Shown: positions 8,938 to 16,839, counted from the first letter of the stretch. The stretch is DNA of 34,981 bases from Flavobacteriales bacterium (GCA_018608405.1 JABAZP010000029.1:1-34981); one strand, 5' to 3'. Numbers and translations: made by a program. The notes: generated by a model not told the origin, from the sequence alone.

Positions 8938-9274
8938 TGCGGTAGAACTCTTTAATTATTTTATTCTGAATTGATTTACCTAATAACTTTCTTCTAAAAG
9001 CAAAAAGCACTATTAAAAGTATGAGGTAGGTTCCTGAAATTATGCCGAACCCTGTTGAGAAGTTTGTAAAGTACTCAGACAAAATAAAACCCAGAAAGAG
9101 ACTAGAACAAATGAAAAACAGTAAAGTTATACTGCCTAGAATGAAGTAGACAATAACCTTACTGCTATATAGACTAACCCTCTCTGTTGCCTTAAGCTTG
9201 TTTAACTCAATTTGACCATCCAAATAACTTTTTGATTCTTGAATGATTTCGTTAATCTCTTCTTTATTAATCAT
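8930..9274 (-). CDS. Holin-superfamily / DUF1469-like membrane protein
   Basis: A 114-residue protein with a charged N-terminal helix (MINKEEINEIIQESKSYLDGQIELNKLKATERVS), then two hydrophobic helices (about residues 42-66 and 74-94) separated by a short loop, and a basic tail. This matches the 'phage holin family' (PF07332/DUF1469) proteins found in chromosomes beside YtxH genes. In that setting they are not lysis proteins; they are thought to be envelope or stress associated. It follows the YtxH-like gene by 3 nt and overlaps the next gene by 8 nt. Confidence 0.7.
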   Translation of the reverse strand: MINKEEINEIIQESKSYLDGQIELNKLKATERVSLYSSKVIVYFILGSITLLFFICSSLFLGFILSEYFTNFSTGFGIISGTYLILLIVLFAFRRKLLGKSIQNKIIKEFYRND

Positions 9275-9277
9275 TAA

Positions 9278-9531
9278 TTAGGCTTTGTCATTTATAAGAT
9301 TCTGTGCAGATTCCATTAAATCATCTTTCAACTCATTCACACTATCAATCCCTTTCGATGCAACGTTTTCTACGCCTTCTGTAAAGTCATTTTTTAACCG
9401 ATTTGCTTTTTTCTTTAGTTTTTTCTACTTTTTTTGCCTGATTCTGGCGCAAATAATACTCCTGCTAAGGCACCTGCAGCTGCTCCTACGATTGCTGCCA
9501 TAACCAATTTTGAATTTTCTTTCTTACTCAT
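9278..9531 (-). CDS. YtxH-domain protein interrupted by a frameshift at A_AAA_AAC
   Basis: From ATG at 9531 the zero frame reads MSKKENSKLVMAAIVGAAAG then ALAGVLFAPESGKKSRKN and stops at TAA (9415-9417), only 38 residues. The first part is a typical YtxH start: a glycine/alanine-rich membrane helix and the LFAPESGKKxR signature. The -1 frame continues without a break as LKKKANRLKNDFTEGVENVA and onward to a TAA at 9278-9280, with the helical, charged composition expected of a YtxH C-terminus. The switch lies exactly at A AAA AAC followed by TAA, a canonical -1 slippery heptamer. The product would be about 84 residues. Either one A was lost from a run (by mutation or sequencing error), or the gene uses programmed frameshifting. 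It is the first gene of the operon running to the AI-2E permease. Confidence 0.7.
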
Positions 9532-9663
9532 AATTTTTAATAATATTTATTTAAACTGTTTCGCTTTAAATTAATTATTTTTTTCAACTTAAAGTTTCCT
9601 ATCAGGCTGTTAGCTTTAATAATTGTTTTACCATTGTAATTTATAAAAACTCTTTAGAATATC

Positions 9664-9671
9664 TACTTTTG
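9664..9671 (+). promoter_or_regulatory. Bacteroidota -7 promoter-like element (TACTTTTG)
   Basis: Matches TAnnTTTG but ends only 4 nt before the nrnA ATG, so transcription would start at or just inside the start codon (a leaderless mRNA) unless another promoter is used. The nearest TTG upstream (9634-9636) is 27 nt away, longer than usual. Confidence 0.25.
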
Positions 9672-9675
9672 AAAT

Positions 9676-10686
9676 ATGAAAAATTGGAGGGAAGTCGAAA
9701 GCAAAATTAAGAATAGCAAGCATGCGGTTATATTGTCGCATCGATCACCTGACGGGGACTCTGTGGGTTCTTCTTTGGCTCTTTACCATTTTTTAAAAAA
9801 CTACATCAGTCACGTTCAAGTTATCACTCCCGATCCTGCTCCAAAATTTTTGTCTTGCTTAAATGGTTTTGACGCAATTGCAAATTATCAGGAAAATGAA
9901 ACTTTAGTTAATCAAGAACTTCAAAAGGCAGATTTAATTTGTTGCTTAGATTTTAATACTCCTAGTAGAATGGGCGAGTTGGAAAAGGCATTTCAATTGA
10001 ATCAAGACGCTTATGTTATTAACATTGATCATCATCAGGATCCTGATGACTTTGCTGATTTCCAACTTTCGGAAACAAGCGCAAGCTCTACTTGCCAGTT
10101 AATTTTTGATTTTATTGTAGGATTAAATGGAAGGGACAAGATATCAGTAGCGTTAGGTGAAGCAATGTACACCGGAATTGTTACTGATACAGGAAGTTTT
10201 CGCTTCTCTAGTACTTCTAAACATACCCACAACGTGGTAGCCGAGTTGATTGAAGTCGGAATTAACCCGGGAAAAATTCATGAAAACATCTATAACAATT
10301 TCTCCATAGACCGACTGAAACTTTTGGGTTTTGCCTTAGATCAGCGTTTTAATGTCTACGAGAAATACAAGGCAGCTATAATTTATTTGTCAGAACAGGA
10401 TTTAAATCAATTTAATTTTCAGAAGGGAGATACCGAAGGATTAGTAAATTATCCGCTTTCTGTAGCGAATATAATGATGTCTATACTTATCACCGAGAAA
10501 GACGGGAAGGTAAAAATGTCTTTCCGATCAAAAGGTGATTTCAGGGTAAATGAGCTTTCGGCAAAATATTTTAGTGGTGGAGGACATTTTAATGCAGCAG
10601 GAGGGATAAGTGATGTTGGAGTTTTAGAAACGGTGAAGAAATTGGAAGGCATTTTTCCAGAATATGAAAATGAACTGAATGCGTAG
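9676..10686 (+). CDS. nrnA: Bifunctional oligoribonuclease / PAP phosphatase NrnA (DHH family)
   Basis: A 336-residue DHH/DHHA1 phosphoesterase. Manganese-binding motifs are in order: SHRSPDGDSVGSSLAL (His22, Asp26, Asp28), CLDFNTPSRMG around residue 95, the DHH motif in NIDHHQDP around residue 117, and TGIVTDTGSFRFS around residue 165. The DHHA1 substrate-binding loop GGGHFNAAGG lies near the end. NrnA degrades 2-5 nt RNA oligomers and dephosphorylates 3'-phosphoadenosine 5'-phosphate in the cytosol. Length is normal. The gene overlaps the GldI-like lipoprotein gene by 8 nt, so it heads a four-gene operon ending at the terminator at 12971. Confidence 0.92.
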   Translation: MKNWREVESKIKNSKHAVILSHRSPDGDSVGSSLALYHFLKNYISHVQVITPDPAPKFLSCLNGFDAIANYQENETLVNQELQKADLICCLDFNTPSRMGELEKAFQLNQDAYVINIDHHQDPDDFADFQLSETSASSTCQLIFDFIVGLNGRDKISVALGEAMYTGIVTDTGSFRFSSTSKHTHNVVAELIEVGINPGKIHENIYNNFSIDRLKLLGFALDQRFNVYEKYKAAIIYLSEQDLNQFNFQKGDTEGLVNYPLSVANIMMSILITEKDGKVKMSFRSKGDFRVNELSAKYFSGGGHFNAAGGISDVGVLETVKKLEGIFPEYENELNA

Positions 10687-11200
10687 TCTTTTATTGCTTG
10701 TTGTTATAATAGTTGCAGTCTCTTGTGGAGAACAGCCAAAGGAGAAGGTGCTTCCATTTGAAAGTTCTAAAGACTATGAAACGAAGATGATTCTCTCTCA
10801 CCAAGAATTTCTAAAAAAGGAAAAGAATAGAATTTCGACCTTCATAGATAGTATTGGAGAGCCATTTGTCTCAACTGGAACTGGTTTACGTTATTACATT
10901 TATACAACAAGTGAAGGAGACAGCATAGCAAGTAAAGATTTTGCATTCATAGCATATACGTTAACATCCCTTGAAGGAGATACATTGTACCAATCTCCAA
11001 AAGGAAGCTTACAAGAATTTATTGTGGATTATGATAACGTAGAATCAGGTTTGCACGAAGGTATAAAAAGAATGAGAGTAGGAGAGAAGGCATATATGAT
11101 TTTGCCTGCACACTTAGCTCACGGAATTAGTGGTGATAATGCTGCAATACCAAGTCAAACAACCCTCTTATATGATATTCACCTTGTAGCTAAAAAATGA
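10679..11200 (+). CDS. GldI-like FKBP-type peptidyl-prolyl isomerase lipoprotein
   Basis: A 173-residue lipoprotein: signal MRSLLLLVVIIVAVSCGE with Cys16 as the lipid anchor, a charged helical linker, then a single FKBP domain (about residues 70-173). Typical FKBP strands are visible: LRYYIYTTSEGDSIASKDFA, FIAYTLTSLEGDTLY, VESGLHEGIKRMRVGEKAYMI and LPAHLAHGI with a C-terminal LLYDIHLV. In gliding Bacteroidota the protein at this kind of position is GldI, a lipoprotein PPIase needed for gliding motility and folding of envelope proteins; calling it GldI is by resemblance. The usual Phe/Asp active-site pattern is less conserved than in classical FKBPs, so isomerase activity is not assured. It overlaps nrnA by 8 nt and the next FKBP gene by 4 nt. 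Confidence 0.78.
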   Translation: MRSLLLLVVIIVAVSCGEQPKEKVLPFESSKDYETKMILSHQEFLKKEKNRISTFIDSIGEPFVSTGTGLRYYIYTTSEGDSIASKDFAFIAYTLTSLEGDTLYQSPKGSLQEFIVDYDNVESGLHEGIKRMRVGEKAYMILPAHLAHGISGDNAAIPSQTTLLYDIHLVAKK

Positions 11201-12030
11201 GAATATTAGCTTTAGTTTTTGCAGTCACGCTATTTTCTTGTAAAGAACCTTCAACAGAATTTAAACAGTATTCTGATGATATTTCTTATAAATACCTTCA
11301 ACTAGGAGATGAGAAGGATATTGATGAAACTGATGTTTTGGAAATGCAATTATTGGTTGTAAGCGAGAAGTACGATACGTTGCATTACGCCGAAGACTAT
11401 CATTATTTCCTTGAACCGTCATCACACGTTTTAGATACTGTTTTCAGAAGCTTTTATGTTCAGGATAGCATTCAATTGAGGATTAAGCGTTCCCTATTTA
11501 ATGAATATTTTAAATTTTACAAAGTACTGCAGTCTAATGAGGGAGATGTTTTGCTATCCTTAAGGTTGATGAATAATTACAAGAAACCCGAGGCGGACAA
11601 AGCAGAACAGGCTTTTATATCCAAGCGAGAACTGAAAGAGCAAGAGGCTTTGCAAAAATACCTTAGGAATAGTTCACAACCTTTTGATACACTAGCCGGC
11701 GGAGTATATAGACAAATACTTTTTGAAACGGATAGCACTCCTATAAAACTTGGAAGCGAAGTGAGTATTCATTATGAAGGTTATTTTTTAAATGGATACA
11801 TATTTGACGATACTCACGAGAAATCAGTGACGCCTACATTTACTTTTGGTCGAGAATATCAAATGATTGAAGGTTTTCAAACTGCATTAAGCGGTCGAAA
11901 AGAGGGAGAAAGAGTGAAAATTATATTACCTTCGCGCCACGCTTTTGGGGAGGAAGGTTCCTTAGCCGGAATTGTTCCACCTTACACTGCTGTAATTTAC
12001 GATGTTAACATAATAAAAGTAATTAATTAA
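11197..12030 (+). CDS. FKBP-type peptidyl-prolyl isomerase lipoprotein, two-domain
   Basis: A 277-residue lipoprotein with signal MRILALVFAVTLFSCKE. The N-terminal half (about residues 20-150) is a poorly conserved FKBP-like or chaperone domain. The C-terminal FKBP domain (about 160-277) shows SIHYEGYFLNGYIFDDTHE, FTFGREYQMIEGFQTALSG, RKEGERVKIILPSRHAFGEEG and YTAVIYDVNII, the standard strand order with the Tyr and Asp of the binding pocket. It should fold periplasmic or surface proteins. The ATGA overlap with the GldI-like gene and the directly abutting next gene show tight co-translation. Confidence 0.85.
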   Translation: MRILALVFAVTLFSCKEPSTEFKQYSDDISYKYLQLGDEKDIDETDVLEMQLLVVSEKYDTLHYAEDYHYFLEPSSHVLDTVFRSFYVQDSIQLRIKRSLFNEYFKFYKVLQSNEGDVLLSLRLMNNYKKPEADKAEQAFISKRELKEQEALQKYLRNSSQPFDTLAGGVYRQILFETDSTPIKLGSEVSIHYEGYFLNGYIFDDTHEKSVTPTFTFGREYQMIEGFQTALSGRKEGERVKIILPSRHAFGEEGSLAGIVPPYTAVIYDVNIIKVIN

Positions 12031-12945
12031 ATGAAAAAATTAGGATTAAGATTAAGCATAATTGCAGTTGCTATAGCTGCAGTTTCTTGTGGTAACAAAA
12101 CAACAAGCCAGTATCCAGGATATGATAAGGTAGAGGAAGGCTTATATGTAAAATATTTTACTCAAAATAAGGAAGGTCGTCAAGCGGCCAGTGGAGATAT
12201 TCTTACCATGAGCATGACTTATGGAACTGAAGATTCAACATTATTTAACACTGGTCTTAACGGTCAACCAGTTCAGTTGAGAGCAGATTCAGGAAAATAT
12301 GTCGGAGATATTTTAACTGCTTTCATGAACATGAGAATGGGAGATAGTGCAGCAATTATTGTAAATGCTGATAGCTTCTTCATGAAAACAGCAGGCATGC
12401 CTTCAAGTCCAGATTTTATTGATTCTGCAGCTATGTTGTACTTCACTGTTGGATTAACGAATATTCAATCAATGGAAGAAATGCAAGCAGAAGCAGATAT
12501 AAAAAATGCAGAAGCTGAGGCTAACGAGATGGTAATTTTGGCTAAATATTTAGAAGATAATAACATCACCACCGAGCCAACTGAATCGGGATTAATTTTT
12601 ATTTCGAAGAAAAAAGGAACACGTAAGCAAGCAGTTGCTGGAAAGAAAGTGAAAGTGAATTACGAGGGAATGTTCTTAGATGGAAAGTATTTCGATACAT
12701 CAGTTGAAGAGGCTGCCAAGGCAAATGGAATTTATAATCCTCAAAGACCTTATGGTCCTTTTGATTTTGATTTAGGAGCAGGTCAAGTAATTAAAGGATG
12801 GGATGAAGGAATTGCCATGATGAAAGAAGGTGGTAAAGCTAGATTAATTATTCCTTCAAAAATTGCATATGGAGCAGCACCAAGACCAGGAGCTCCATTT
12901 TCAACATTAATTTTTGATGTTGAATTAGTTGAAGTTATTGACTAG
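12031..12945 (+). CDS. FKBP-type peptidyl-prolyl isomerase lipoprotein, tandem FKBP domains
   Basis: A 304-residue lipoprotein (MKKLGLRLSIIAVAIAAVSC) that starts directly after the previous stop codon. The N-terminal region (about residues 35-145) is a divergent FKBP fold (GDILTMSMTYGTEDSTLFN, MNMRMGDSAAIIV). A charged Glu/Ala-rich helix follows (about 150-175). The C-terminal canonical FKBP domain (about 185-304) has KVKVNYEGMFLDGKYFDTS, FDFDLGAGQVIKGWDEGIAM, GGKARLIIPSKIAYG and TLIFDVELVEV. The pocket residues Tyr, Phe, Asp, Val/Ile and Trp are all present, so the C-terminal domain should be an active isomerase. Domain order resembles trigger-like FkpA/Mip proteins. It is the last gene of the nrnA-FKBP operon. 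Confidence 0.9.
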   Translation: MKKLGLRLSIIAVAIAAVSCGNKTTSQYPGYDKVEEGLYVKYFTQNKEGRQAASGDILTMSMTYGTEDSTLFNTGLNGQPVQLRADSGKYVGDILTAFMNMRMGDSAAIIVNADSFFMKTAGMPSSPDFIDSAAMLYFTVGLTNIQSMEEMQAEADIKNAEAEANEMVILAKYLEDNNITTEPTESGLIFISKKKGTRKQAVAGKKVKVNYEGMFLDGKYFDTSVEEAAKANGIYNPQRPYGPFDFDLGAGQVIKGWDEGIAMMKEGGKARLIIPSKIAYGAAPRPGAPFSTLIFDVELVEVID

Positions 12946-12970
12946 TACAACTTAGTTTTGAGAAATAGTG

Positions 12971-13004
12971 AAAGCCATCTTGTTTTGACAAGATGGCTTT
13001 TTTT
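12971..13004 (+). terminator. Rho-independent terminator of the nrnA-FKBP operon
   Basis: A perfect 13-bp stem (AAAGCCATCTTGT at 12971-12983, complement at 12988-13000) with a 4-nt TTTG loop, followed by a T-run. It lies 25 nt after the last FKBP stop codon. Confidence 0.92.
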
Positions 13005-13095
13005 ATAAATAGTGGTAACGGATTCATACAATAATAACACACATTTGTATGTTAAGAAAGAACACAACAAATGCTCACCAACCATTTACCTTTAT

Positions 13096-13103
13096 TACAT
13101 TTG
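13096..13103 (+). promoter_or_regulatory. Bacteroidota -7 promoter element (TACATTTG)
   Basis: Matches TAnnTTTG, 29 nt before the ATG of the flavoprotein gene, in the 128-bp gap after the upstream terminator. I did not find a convincing -33 element. Confidence 0.4.
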
Positions 13104-13132
13104 TTATGGAACGAGTTTCGCAGTAATAATTA

Positions 13133-14701
13133 ATGAATACCATGGAGAAATACGACTTGTGTGTGATTGGCGGAGGACCTGCTGGATATGCAGCTGCCAT
13201 GAGGGCCTTAGACTTTGGAAAGAAAGTGCTAATGGTAGAAAAGGACAAACTGGGCGGTTACGGTATTTATGACGGAGCCTTGGCTTCTAAGACCATGTGG
13301 GAGCTCTCCAATAAGGTTAAAACGGTGAATGATGAGATTGGGACAGATAGTAGGATTAATATGCCTTTTTCTAAAGTAAAAGAAATTATCAACGAAGCTC
13401 TTTTCGAAAGGAAGTTTCAATTCTCTTGCCACTTAAGAATTATTCATGCAGAGACTGGTTTGATTAACTATGAGAAAGGCATGGCTAGTTTTGTCTCTAA
13501 GAATGAAATATTAATTCGAAAGAATGATGGTAAGTCGATTACAGCATTTGCCGAAAATACCATTATAGCAACAGGTAGTAGACCTAGAACATTGCCAAGT
13601 ATAAAGGTTGATGAGAAGGTTATTTTAACCTCAGACGGAATTTTGCATTTAGATGAATTTCCAAAGAGTTTGGTAATTCTAGGAGCTGGAGTTATAGGTT
13701 GTGAATTTGCGACAATGTTCTCCAACTTTGGTCAAACAAAAGTATATCTTATCGATCGAGCGGAACGCATATTACCATTTGAAGATGAAGATATTGCAGA
13801 TGTTGTTGCAACAAGTTTGGAAAGTAACGGAGTGACTATCCATAGGGGTGCGCAGTTAGTCCGAATGGATCACCTGGGTGATTCTGTAGAGTATGAGATA
13901 GAAAATGCAGATGGAAGCACTGAAGTAATTCAAGTTGAAAAGGCTATGCTCTCTATTGGTAGAATTCCTAATATAGAAGACTTAAGCTTAGAGAACGGTG
14001 GTGTTAAAATGAGCAAAAGAGGTGTTCATATTGGAGATGAAGATACTAGGACTAATATTCCAAATATTTACGCGGTTGGAGATGTTTCAGGTCACATGGC
14101 TTTAGTAAATGTTGGTGAGCGAGAGGCAAGACATGCAGTAGTTAAAATGTTTGCAGACTTTCCGGTGAAACCAATTCACTATGAGAACATTTCTACAATT
14201 ATGTTCTTAAGTCCAGAGGTTGCTGCCGTCGGGTTAAGTGAGCAGAAAGCACAAGAGTTAAAAATTCCAATTCGTGTTTCAAAAATTGATTATTCGATGA
14301 TTGCTAGGGCGATTGCAATGCGAAAAACTACTGGCTTCTTTAAAATTATTGTTTCTGACGACGATGATATGAAAGTTCTCGGTATGAGAGCAGTTGGAGA
14401 ACATGCTTCCTCTGCTATTCAATCAGTTTCTTTGTTGATGTATATGAACAAGGGTATTGACGAATTAGCGCATATGATTCACCCGCACCCTTCAATAGTA
14501 GAAGGAGTGCAAGAATGTGTTAGAATGTTGATTGGAAAGTCGATATATAAATCTTCTGTTTTTAAAGATAAACTGAAGTGTTATAAGCGAACTATTGACG
14601 GTGAAAAACTTCCTCTACATACGTTGACAGATAATCCCGAAGAGAAGCTTTACCGGGAGAAAATGATCGAAATGAATCGTACTCGGGTTAATTACAATTA
14701 A
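13133..14701 (+). CDS. SthA/Lpd-like flavoprotein lacking the redox-active disulfide
   Basis: A 522-residue FAD/NAD(P)-binding protein of the dihydrolipoamide dehydrogenase / soluble transhydrogenase superfamily. Seen in order: FAD motif CVIGGGPAGYAAAMRA (residues 10-25), NAD(P) motif VILGAGVIGCEFATMFSNFG (about 183-202), second FAD motif NIPNIYAVGDVSG (about 312-324), and the C-terminal dimerisation domain with HPHPSIVEG in place of the usual HPTxxE. The segment that normally carries CxxxxC (GGTCLNVGCIPSK) reads GGYGIYDGALASK at 41-53, so both cysteines are replaced (Gly44, Ala49). It cannot be a dithiol reductase but could pass hydride between nicotinamide and flavin. About 45 extra C-terminal residues follow the usual end. 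ATG 13142 (MEKYDL) is an equally good start. Confidence 0.85.
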   Translation: MNTMEKYDLCVIGGGPAGYAAAMRALDFGKKVLMVEKDKLGGYGIYDGALASKTMWELSNKVKTVNDEIGTDSRINMPFSKVKEIINEALFERKFQFSCHLRIIHAETGLINYEKGMASFVSKNEILIRKNDGKSITAFAENTIIATGSRPRTLPSIKVDEKVILTSDGILHLDEFPKSLVILGAGVIGCEFATMFSNFGQTKVYLIDRAERILPFEDEDIADVVATSLESNGVTIHRGAQLVRMDHLGDSVEYEIENADGSTEVIQVEKAMLSIGRIPNIEDLSLENGGVKMSKRGVHIGDEDTRTNIPNIYAVGDVSGHMALVNVGEREARHAVVKMFADFPVKPIHYENISTIMFLSPEVAAVGLSEQKAQELKIPIRVSKIDYSMIARAIAMRKTTGFFKIIVSDDDDMKVLGMRAVGEHASSAIQSVSLLMYMNKGIDELAHMIHPHPSIVEGVQECVRMLIGKSIYKSSVFKDKLKCYKRTIDGEKLPLHTLTDNPEEKLYREKMIEMNRTRVNYN

Positions 14702-15804
14702 GGCCTAAAAGCGGGGTTTGTAACAAAACTTGAATCATTAAGCGTATTAAGAAAGGCTATTAAGTCAGCTTTTTGTTGTACCGTTAAATTTCGAGGTTTC
14801 TGTCTTCCATCAATGTTAGGTGAATTAACATTTACTCCTGAATTGTAAAACTCTACAACTTCATCTAAGGTTGCAAAACGTCCGTCGTGCATGTAAGGTG
14901 CCGTAAAAGCTAAGTTTCTTAACGATGGTGTTTTAAACCTACCAACATCTAATGCATTTTTTGTAATCCACGCTAGACCCGAGTCAGGGTTGGCGTCTAG
15001 ACCGTTATTGACAAATTCGTTGGTAGTCCATAAAATTTGAAATGGGGTCCCGTGGCAATGGAAACAATCTCCTGACCCTTCTGCCATGAAAATATCAAAA
15101 CCTCTGGATTCTGCGGGAGTGAGCGAGTTGTCACCGGGTATATTAATGCCCTCTTGAGTTTCAAGAAAATACCTGTCAAATTTTGAGTCACCACTAATTA
15201 AGGTTCTCTCAAATTGGGCAATGGCTTTTACAACCAAATTAGAATCTATAATATTTGTTCCAAAAGCTTTTTCAAATAGTCGAGGATAATCCATAGTGCC
15301 CTGTAATTTGGAAGCGACATTTACCCAAGATTCTTGCATTTCAAGAGGGTCTCTTACCGGCCCAAAGGCCTGTTGTTCTAGAGTAGTTGTAGACCCGTGC
15401 CAATTGAATCGCCTGGAAGTAACAGAACCCCATGCTAAATTAAACAACGGCATAGCATTTCTGATGCTTAAAGTTCCACCAACACCTAGACTTCTCACCA
15501 TTCCTTGATCATTAAATGCTTCTGAAGGAGCATGGCACGAGGCACATGAAATATTATTGTCCCGGGAGAGCATTCTTTCAAAAAACAACTTTTTCCCCAG
15601 GGCAACCCCTTCAACTGTAAGTGGATTGTCGGCAGGAATAATGGGTGAATTTATATAATTGAAGTGGGGAGGTAGCTCAAGGGCATATGGTGTTGGAGTA
15701 TACTTTTTATCTGGTGGCATTACCTGATCCACAGTATCATCATCCTCTCGGCACGAAGCCATGAGGATGATAATGATAAAAATATAATATAAAATGAATC
15801 TCAT
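14698..15804 (-). CDS. Dihaem cytochrome c peroxidase family lipoprotein (MauG/MbnH-like)
   Basis: A 368-residue exported dihaem protein. The lipoprotein signal MRFILYYIFIIIILMASCRE is followed by two c-type haem motifs, C87ASCH91 and C247FHCH251. Between them are an N-terminal-haem distal region (FNWHGSTTTLEQQAFGPVRD) and QFERTLISGDSKFDRY. A late PYMHDGRFATLDEVVEFYN block marks the bacterial cytochrome c peroxidase/MauG family. Length is normal. It lies 14 nt downstream of an MbnP-like gene. That pairing, known from methanobactin clusters and many other genomes, points to MbnH: a MauG-type enzyme that oxidises a tryptophan of its MbnP partner. A plain H2O2-detoxifying peroxidase is the alternative. 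It ends overlapping the convergent flavoprotein gene by 4 nt. Confidence 0.88.
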   Translation of the reverse strand: MRFILYYIFIIIILMASCREDDDTVDQVMPPDKKYTPTPYALELPPHFNYINSPIIPADNPLTVEGVALGKKLFFERMLSRDNNISCASCHAPSEAFNDQGMVRSLGVGGTLSIRNAMPLFNLAWGSVTSRRFNWHGSTTTLEQQAFGPVRDPLEMQESWVNVASKLQGTMDYPRLFEKAFGTNIIDSNLVVKAIAQFERTLISGDSKFDRYFLETQEGINIPGDNSLTPAESRGFDIFMAEGSGDCFHCHGTPFQILWTTNEFVNNGLDANPDSGLAWITKNALDVGRFKTPSLRNLAFTAPYMHDGRFATLDEVVEFYNSGVNVNSPNIDGRQKPRNLTVQQKADLIAFLNTLNDSSFVTNPAFRP

Positions 15805-15818
15805 TTACTACTGAATAT

Positions 15819-16652
15819 TTACTGCTTCTTAAAAGTAAACACAGAACTTCCATTACTGTTTAACGCTTTTTGAGCTGCTGATATTGGCATTACAGGAGCA
15901 TTCCAAACATTGAAATCCCAATCGATTGGATTGGTGTACCATTCTTCAATGTTCATTTCGATATCAAAACTAAAGTCACTGCTTACTGTAAGGTTTGAAT
16001 TTGGCAGGATAACATCAAAGTGGTTAATCTCGTTTGTTCGTGGCATAGTAGACCCATCACTTGCTGTTCCCATATGTGTTTTGAACTCTGCAGAGGTATT
16101 GTTGCTATCTAAATATTCACCTTCTAGTCTTAAAAAGTGATACCCGCCACCAAATATTGCAGGCCAATTCCAGCCAAGCGTGTTAAGGTCAGTATATGCT
16201 CCTGAAATATTGTCTTCTTCATCAAACCCAAAAGTAAACCCTACTGAGCTGTAAGTGCCTGCAGGAATTTTGGTTTTTATCATATAAGTAAGAGAAGTGC
16301 TATTTGTGAGGTCAACATAATGATATCCGCTATCGACTATTATTGTGCTATCATTTAAAAAAAAGGTAACCTCAGAAATGAGGTATTGTAATTTTGTGAC
16401 GTTGAAAGATTGATTCAAAGCATTAGTATATGGGTAATCTGTCGTATTCATTCTGAGAGCAGAGTTGTTCGCTAGTTGTGTCAAATTAATTGTTGCCGTA
16501 TAATTCGATGTATCATTTAAGATGGTGGTGTTTTTAGCACTCATTGGTTCTTGCATCACAACTGGTTCTATCATTTCATTATCATCCTCACAAGACGAGA
16601 AGGTTAAAATTGAAAGAGCTAATACACTTAAAATGGAGTTTTTAAAATTCAT
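15819..16652 (-). CDS. MbnP-like copper-associated lipoprotein
   Basis: A 277-residue lipoprotein with signal MNFKNSILSVLALSILTFSSCED. The body matches the MbnP family layout: NVTKLQYLISEVTFFLNDST, the strand-and-loop IPAGTYSSVGFTFGFDEEDN, the aromatic signature LNTLGWNWPAIFGGGYHFLRLEGEY (abridged here to its key WNWP and YHFLRLEGEY parts), a short His-containing segment (FKTHMG), and a C-terminal MNIEEWYTNPIDWD stretch. MbnP binds copper, and one of its tryptophans is converted to kynurenine by MbnH. The several Trp residues in the signature are candidates, but I cannot tell which from sequence alone. It is the first gene of a two-gene operon with the dihaem protein 14 nt downstream. Confidence 0.8.
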   Translation of the reverse strand: MNFKNSILSVLALSILTFSSCEDDNEMIEPVVMQEPMSAKNTTILNDTSNYTATINLTQLANNSALRMNTTDYPYTNALNQSFNVTKLQYLISEVTFFLNDSTIIVDSGYHYVDLTNSTSLTYMIKTKIPAGTYSSVGFTFGFDEEDNISGAYTDLNTLGWNWPAIFGGGYHFLRLEGEYLDSNNTSAEFKTHMGTASDGSTMPRTNEINHFDVILPNSNLTVSSDFSFDIEMNIEEWYTNPIDWDFNVWNAPVMPISAAQKALNSNGSSVFTFKKQ

Positions 16653-16754
16653 GGATGTGTAGACTAATTAGTATTTGATCTTTTAGAGACGGAAATAGGA
16701 TTAAAAGGAGGCCTTTTTTAGCCAATAATTGCAATAATTTGTACCTTTTGACAG

Positions 16755-16784
16755 ACGATTATATCATATTTCAAATATAATCGT
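16755..16784. promoter_or_regulatory. AT-rich palindrome upstream of miaA
   Basis: Ten-base arms (ACGATTATAT at 16755-16764; complement at 16775-16784) around a 10-nt centre, with a second overlapping palindrome ATATTTCAAATAT (16767-16779). It lies in the 187-bp divergent gap between the MbnP-like gene and miaA, 56 nt before the miaA ATG. It could be an operator or a weak hairpin; the T-run after it is short and AT-rich stems are weak terminators. Confidence 0.3.
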
Positions 16785-16839
16785 TTTAATAATTTAGATT
16801 AAAAGTACACTTCATTAATTTAGGACCAGTTTAAAAAAT

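Noticed and set aside
8930-9274. Prophage lysis module (holin)
   Set aside because: No endolysin or other phage genes are nearby; the YtxH-holin-AI-2E order is a chromosomal envelope operon.
13012-13272. Plus-strand 86-codon frame before the SthA-like gene
   Set aside because: It overlaps the start of the flavoprotein gene in another frame, has no family features and looks like translated leader sequence.
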